Both the position numbers and the translations under genes were made by a program. Below the pieces are notes generated by a model that worked only from the letters and a program-made list of their open reading frames with translations, was not told the DNA's origin and made no database searches. Source: CAYPPG01 sp964412555 (GTDB lineage Bacteria > Hinthialibacterota > Hinthialibacteria > Hinthialibacterales > Hinthialibacteraceae). From it: 34,993 nt of DNA. The stretch is from positions 1 through 34,993 of the forward strand of contig CAYPPG010000075.1 of assembly GCA_964412555.1 (NCBI GenBank). Direction: 5' to 3'. Positions within the stretch are counted from its first letter, which is position 1, and each line of letters opens with the position of its first letter. Shown here in pieces: positions 31,027-34,993 of the stretch.

Positions 31027-33678
31027 TTAATAAACTGCCCAGTCCAAAACCGCTGTGGGGCGCTCAATGAAGAAAATCCGCTCGATTCCCTCACTTTCCC
31101 ACGGGAAAGTTGTGTGGTTTCCGGCAAACCAGTCCAAAGCGCCTTCATCGTAATCGATAGCAAGCACGCAGAAACCAACCATGTCGCCTGCCGATGGCGG
31201 GAAGACTTCGTTTTCAAAATCGCCCTGCATGGCCGACCATGGAATCTTGATTTCCACCGCCCAATCTTGTGTGTCGGCATCGACATGCGCGGCATATTCG
31301 GAATCAGGCATGATGTCATGAGTGATCCATCCCCCGAAGTCGTTTTTCGCCATGAGGTTACCGCTACCATCATCCGGAGCGATGGTTGGGATATACATAT
31401 TCCCAGTTTCTGTTTGATCCGGCGTTTCGGCAAAGACGAATTGGAGTGTATCCGCCCCGTTCGGATCGGGACCGACGAAGGAATTACTGTCATCCTGCGC
31501 AGAAACCGCGGCATAGAAAAATTCATCATCCCACATGAAATAATAGGTGGTGTTGAAATCTTCAAGTGAAGTCGGTTTTGCGTACTGTGGATTGTTGATT
31601 CCGCCATGAATGAAATCCGGAAAATAAGGATCGGCGATTCCGGACAACGTCTCTTCATTGATGATCATCGGCTGTGCGCCTTCATACTCTTCTGTCGTCA
31701 CATTGCCGTCGATGGTAATCTGCTGTCCGGCTTCTAATTTGACCGCGTTGACCGGCCAACCCGTTTCCGGAGCGGCGGCGTGTACGGTACAGAAAACATC
31801 ATCGACATAAATTGACGTGCCAGCCGGGGTGGGCGAATAGAGTTGAATGGCCATTTGAATCCGCTCTTCGGGTTCCATTTGCAAGGTCAGGGTGTGTTCG
31901 AACGGAACCCATTCATCAAAAGCGGCGGGATCGTCGATACTACCGACATTGTTTTCCATCGTGCCGTCCCATTCCTGCACGCGGAACCAAAGATGGGAAT
32001 TATCGTCCCATGAGCCGGACGGAACATAATAATATCCTTTCAGCGTGACACTCGCACCACTCGGAATGGTCAAACCATCCTCGATATCCTGCACAACGGC
32101 GTGGTATTGATCCGAACCAAGCCCCTTGATCTCCAAGGCGGATGCTCCGGAAAAGACCGGTTCGTCCGTCAAAGCAAAATCATCGATACTTCCGGCAGCC
32201 TCATGTCGCCATGGTTCGATGGTACCTTCAAATCCATTGTTCTCGATCGATTCACCCAGGAAATGAATCCAGTCGATCTCGACGGTGTAGTCCTGTTCGG
32301 CAAAATTCCCGAAATCGTAGCGGATATAGTTGAACCATCCATCCCACGATTCGCTTAAATCTTGATAGACGACAAACCACTCTCCTTCTACGGGAACTGA
32401 CCAGCTTTGCGATGTGTGGCCACCTTCGACGGGGAACCAATAATTGTCATATCCGCTTAAATTCATTCCCGATGAGATACGCATACGTGCGGCGATTCCC
32501 GCCATTTTGTCGGCGTTGTATGGACCCTCGGGGGCTTCGATATAGGGATCATTGGTACCGGCTAGAATAGTGGCTACAAGATTACCATCCACTGCTTCGA
32601 GAGTATCAACACCGTTGCCGATGCTCCAGCCATCCGTATCCCCGTCCGTGTTGAATTCCCAATTCGAATCCGGCCACGTCCAATATTCCACTTCTTCTTT
32701 CGGTGGAAGGACATCGACGAAAATGTCGTCAAAATAGAACGTTTCTCCCGAGGGATTTTTTGAATTAAGTTCCACTGCGAGTTTGGTGCGCTCGGATGGT
32801 TCGTATTGCAATGTCAGACGGCTTTCAAATTCAAACCATTCATCAAACGTGTTCACTTCGATCGGCGGACTGATATTTTCGTTGGTGCCGTCGGATTCAC
32901 TGATGCGGAACCAGAGTTCGGAATTGGCATCCCATGCGTTCGCGGGGATATAGGCGGCTCCGACTACGGCGACGGAGGAATCCTTTTCCAATTCCAATCC
33001 TTCGTAGATATCCTGGGAGAGTCCATGATAACTGTTGCTTCCGAGACCGGTGACTGCAACGCAAAAGTATTCGGAAAACCATTCCGCGTCGGTGATCTCA
33101 AAAGAACTCATGTTCCCATCACCGATCTGTTCCCAAGGATCGATGGATTGATATTCGAAATTATTGTTTTCGATCCGGTCGTCGACCAACCGAATCCAGT
33201 CGATTTCAATAGTATAGTCTTCCGGCACGTTATCGGCGAAATCCACACGCAGGTTATTGATTTCGCCTATCCAATCCATCGGGCTGTCACCGCCTATTGT
33301 CGTTATCAAATCGATGTAGACGATGACCCACTCGTCAGGAACGATCACTTCATATCCGGCGCTGCCATGCGAACCGTCTGCAGGAAAGAAATAAACCGCG
33401 GGTCCACCCATTCCAAGCACATCATAGGACCATTTCATTTTCATTTCGATGCCGGAAATCCGGTCTGCATTGTAAGGGCCAAATGGTCCGTTGATGAAAG
33501 GATCGCCGGTATTTGCCGAGATGTTCACAATGAGTTTCCCGTCGCGAACCTCGATTTTGTCAATTCGGCCGTTTTTTTGCCATCCTTCACGGTTGCCGTC
33601 TTCATTGAACTCCCATGCCCCGGCTTGAAGGCAGACAAAAGAGAGAAAAACGAATGTAATAATAAAATGTTTTTTCAT
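31027..33678 (-). CDS. secreted protein with duplicated CBM-like region and C-terminal CBM9-like domain
   Basis: An 883-residue exported protein. The ATG at 33678 is preferred because GGAGG lies 9 bases before it and MKKHFIITFVFLSFVCLQAG is a signal peptide; a longer frame to 33762 adds no plausible sequence. Two homologous ~300-residue blocks follow (22-325 and 340-630). Each has WEFN-DG-GW, GPYNAD, DYT(I/V)EIDWI, IENN, LWFR and a closing Y(F/V)DD(I/V)F, like paired jelly-roll carbohydrate-binding modules. Residues ~645-875 look like a CBM9/DOMON-type sugar-binding domain (ITIDGNVTTEEYEGA, YYFMWDDEFFYAAVSAQDDS, WAVEIKIPW). No catalytic domain is recognised. It probably binds polysaccharide outside the cell or in the periplasm. 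Confidence 0.8.
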   Translation of the reverse strand: MKKHFIITFVFLSFVCLQAGAWEFNEDGNREGWQKNGRIDKIEVRDGKLIVNISANTGDPFINGPFGPYNADRISGIEMKMKWSYDVLGMGGPAVYFFPADGSHGSAGYEVIVPDEWVIVYIDLITTIGGDSPMDWIGEINNLRVDFADNVPEDYTIEIDWIRLVDDRIENNNFEYQSIDPWEQIGDGNMSSFEITDAEWFSEYFCVAVTGLGSNSYHGLSQDIYEGLELEKDSSVAVVGAAYIPANAWDANSELWFRISESDGTNENISPPIEVNTFDEWFEFESRLTLQYEPSERTKLAVELNSKNPSGETFYFDDIFVDVLPPKEEVEYWTWPDSNWEFNTDGDTDGWSIGNGVDTLEAVDGNLVATILAGTNDPYIEAPEGPYNADKMAGIAARMRISSGMNLSGYDNYWFPVEGGHTSQSWSVPVEGEWFVVYQDLSESWDGWFNYIRYDFGNFAEQDYTVEIDWIHFLGESIENNGFEGTIEPWRHEAAGSIDDFALTDEPVFSGASALEIKGLGSDQYHAVVQDIEDGLTIPSGASVTLKGYYYVPSGSWDDNSHLWFRVQEWDGTMENNVGSIDDPAAFDEWVPFEHTLTLQMEPEERIQMAIQLYSPTPAGTSIYVDDVFCTVHAAAPETGWPVNAVKLEAGQQITIDGNVTTEEYEGAQPMIINEETLSGIADPYFPDFIHGGINNPQYAKPTSLEDFNTTYYFMWDDEFFYAAVSAQDDSNSFVGPDPNGADTLQFVFAETPDQTETGNMYIPTIAPDDGSGNLMAKNDFGGWITHDIMPDSEYAAHVDADTQDWAVEIKIPWSAMQGDFENEVFPPSAGDMVGFCVLAIDYDEGALDWFAGNHTTFPWESEGIERIFFIERPTAVLDWAVY

Positions 33679-33711
33679 AATCTCTTTCCTCCAAAATTTC
33701 ATGATAAACAT

Positions 33712-33747
33712 TTCAGGGCAGGAGTATTCTTTCCCTCCTGCCCTGAA
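33712..33747 (-). terminator. long perfect hairpin between the LamG and CBM genes
   Basis: TTCAGGGCAGGAG (33712-33724), a 10-base loop and CTCCTGCCCTGAA (33735-33747) give a perfect 13-bp stem. On the reverse strand it follows the LamG gene by 31 bp and precedes the CBM gene by 33 bp; only a poor T-run (TGTTTATC) follows. It may end most LamG transcripts while allowing some readthrough, or protect the processed mRNA. Confidence 0.6.
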
Positions 33748-33778
33748 TAAATGTGAATTCAAATATTAAAAGAAAAAA

Positions 33779-34573
33779 TTAACGTAATTTGAGTGACCAA
33801 TCACCGGCTCCACTCGCACCAACCCACTCGTTAGCCAGAATACTTGCGATGGCTTCGGAAGATATGGCTTTGTCGTAAATTCGGACGTTATCGATATAAC
33901 CAATCCAATTTTCTCCAGCGCTTCCTTCGTTATCACCACCGATGAACAGCGGTTGTGGTTCGGCGAGTTCCTGTGTGATCACTCCCGAGCCTGCAATGAT
34001 ACCGTTGCGGTAATAGGTCAATTGAGCGCCTCGTTTCACCACGGCATGATGAAACCAAACATCATTTGGAATATCATCATACTCCATGTTGTCATCACCG
34101 TTGCCGTTCATATGCCATTCAAATTTCGTCGGAGTGAATTTAATGAATTGACGCGGTTCAAAGTCCGCTGGATCAACATTCATCCGATTTCCCAAAATAA
34201 TATGATTCGGTTCGGTTACATTCACTTGTTTGGCCCAAAACATCCAGGTGAAATCCTGATCAAAAGTCATAACCGGAATCAGGCTTTCTCCAAGGAGAAC
34301 ATAAGAGCCACCTTCACCGCCGGCGAAACTGAGAACCGCCCCCCGGTCGGGATCATTGGCCCATACGGAACCGTTTTCCCCAAGACCGGCACCGGGATTG
34401 AAAATGGTACCATTATTCCCATTTCCACTCGAGTCAGCAACGGTTTCACCCGAGCCTTCTTCGAATTCCCATAAGCCGATCAATCCTTGCGCCCCTGCGT
34501 TGGCGGCCATAATCAGCCCCAGTCCTACAAGCACATGCAAAACCCACAATTTTTTGCCATAGTTCATCATCAT
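33779..34573 (-). CDS. secreted LamG/concanavalin A-like lectin domain protein
   Basis: A 264-residue protein with a signal peptide (KKLWVLHVLVGLGLIMAANA, then GAQ) and one LamG/Laminin_G_3 domain (~30-250). The domain shows LIGLWEFEEGSGETVADSSG and NGNNGTI at the start, a WMFWAK strand, WFHHAVVKRG, LTYYRNG and a closing WIGYIDNVRIYDKAIS. It should bind glycans or proteins at the cell surface. It ends shortly after the fold without an anchor or sorting signal. GGAGG precedes a run of three ATG codons; the second suits the spacing best. It lies upstream of the CBM protein gene on the same strand. Confidence 0.85.
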   Translation of the reverse strand: MMMNYGKKLWVLHVLVGLGLIMAANAGAQGLIGLWEFEEGSGETVADSSGNGNNGTIFNPGAGLGENGSVWANDPDRGAVLSFAGGEGGSYVLLGESLIPVMTFDQDFTWMFWAKQVNVTEPNHIILGNRMNVDPADFEPRQFIKFTPTKFEWHMNGNGDDNMEYDDIPNDVWFHHAVVKRGAQLTYYRNGIIAGSGVITQELAEPQPLFIGGDNEGSAGENWIGYIDNVRIYDKAISSEAIASILANEWVGASGAGDWSLKLR

Positions 34574-34603
34574 ATTTCCTCCCTAAATATAAAGGATTAT
34601 GTG

Positions 34604-34621
34604 AAAGCAGAAATCTGCTTT
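34604..34621 (-). terminator. hairpin directly after the right-edge pseudopilin gene
   Basis: AAAGCAG (34604-34610), a 4-base loop and CTGCTTT (34615-34621) form a hairpin 5 bp after the pseudopilin stop on the reverse strand. A strong T-run is missing, so it is a weak or imperfect terminator. Confidence 0.4.
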
Positions 34622-34626
34622 TCAAT

Positions 34627-34993
34627 TTAAGGTATAACCCAAATGATATCGCCGCGGCTGTTTAATCCATTTGAAATATCGTAAGTACCGGGATAGGTAT
34701 GTTCGGTATCCGGTCCCACGCTCACGATATACCGGCCTGTTCTGTATTGAGAACGTGCTTTTTGAAAGAGATGGGGAGCATCCTGAAATCGCAATGTCAG
34801 ATCGCCGCCAGAACCGGGAGATGGTATGCTGCTATCCATATTAGGATGACCGTAAGCCGGCGCATAAAACGGTTCGGGATGAAGTTCGGCGGCTTTTCCG
34901 TCACCACTGTTGAACATCTCCGTCGTGCGGGATAGAGAGTAGGACTGAAAGATATCTGTCGGAATTCTCGCGATATATGCGACAGGTGTAGTC
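34627..34993 (-). CDS. C-terminal part of a second pseudopilin, 5' end outside window
   Basis: The reverse frame stays open from the stop at 34627 to the right edge, well beyond the internal Met at 34917. The visible residues begin TTPVAYIARIPTDIFQ and end RYIVSVGPDTEH, then YDISNGLNSRGDIIWVIP. These match the STPVAYLTS, ISRGPDR and YDSSNGISSIGDL blocks of the pseudopilin at 8130, so this is the 3' part of the same family. The prepilin signal lies outside the window. The product would be an inner-membrane or surface pseudopilin of unknown partner. A LamG gene follows on the same strand. Confidence 0.8.
   Translation of the reverse strand, partial: TTPVAYIARIPTDIFQSYSLSRTTEMFNSGDGKAAELHPEPFYAPAYGHPNMDSSIPSPGSGGDLTLRFQDAPHLFQKARSQYRTGRYIVSVGPDTEHTYPGTYDISNGLNSRGDIIWVIP

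Noticed and set aside
32806..33750. Open frame of 314 codons on the forward strand
   Set aside because: It lies opposite the secreted CBM-like protein, which has a signal peptide, ribosome-binding site and internal homologous repeats.
1..34993. tRNA, rRNA, insertion sequences, prophage
   Set aside because: No cloverleaf, transposase or phage structural gene was seen. The Gp49-like toxin family name alone is not evidence of a prophage.

Overview
The window reads as a chromosomal piece of an uncultivated Gram-negative bacterium, probably from a metagenome assembly. Moderate GC, a Tat-exported Gfo/Idh/MocA protein, LamG and CBM-type secreted proteins, and orphan type II secretion-like pseudopilins with a C-terminal YDxSNGxxSxGD motif are typical of Hydrogenedentes/Sumerlaeota/Omnitrophota or Planctomycetes-like lineages. 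This taxonomic guess is an inference from protein families only. Both edges cut genes.

Left part (1-14417): surface glycan and small-molecule sugar metabolism. It holds the end of a radical SAM protein, a glycosyltransferase with C-terminal TPRs, a zinc-ribbon methyltransferase, and a forward run of NAD-dependent epimerase, DegT-type aminotransferase and asparagine synthase-like amidotransferase. A pseudopilin and a decayed HigB (Gp49-like) toxin with intact HigA antitoxin follow. Next come a reverse Gfo/Idh oxidoreductase plus DegT aminotransferase pair, a divergent second Gfo/Idh oxidoreductase, and a GT4 glycosyltransferase. Two REP-like GC-rich repeat units sit between the last two genes.

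Middle part (14456-27496, all reverse strand): a signalling island. In transcription order it has a dCache-HAMP chemoreceptor with a WspA-like signalling tip, a WspD-like CheW with an N-terminal cysteine motif, a WspE-like CheA-REC kinase, and a response regulator whose receiver closely resembles that of WspR. The GGDEF output of that regulator is replaced by a SpoIIE/PP2C phosphatase. A stand-alone HPt, a single-domain receiver, a membrane hybrid kinase (five PAS, one GAF, two REC) and a small periplasmic binding protein lacking its second lobe follow. No CheR, CheB or second CheW is present. I regard the Wsp-like array with a phosphatase output, next to a separate phosphorelay, as the most interesting system here. 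One PAS domain of the hybrid kinase keeps the FixL heme-ligand His and its partner Arg at the exact FixL spacing.

Right part (27684-34993): a Tat-exported Gfo/Idh/MocA protein, a frameshifted pentapeptide-repeat/potassium-channel gene, an intact Phd-RelE/ParE toxin-antitoxin operon with a near-consensus promoter, and a reverse-strand group of secreted proteins: a duplicated carbohydrate-binding protein, a LamG protein and the 3' part of a second pseudopilin. No tRNA, rRNA, CRISPR array or insertion sequence was seen. No gene-free stretch exceeds 300 bp; the longest are 2251-2527 and 28992-29269.
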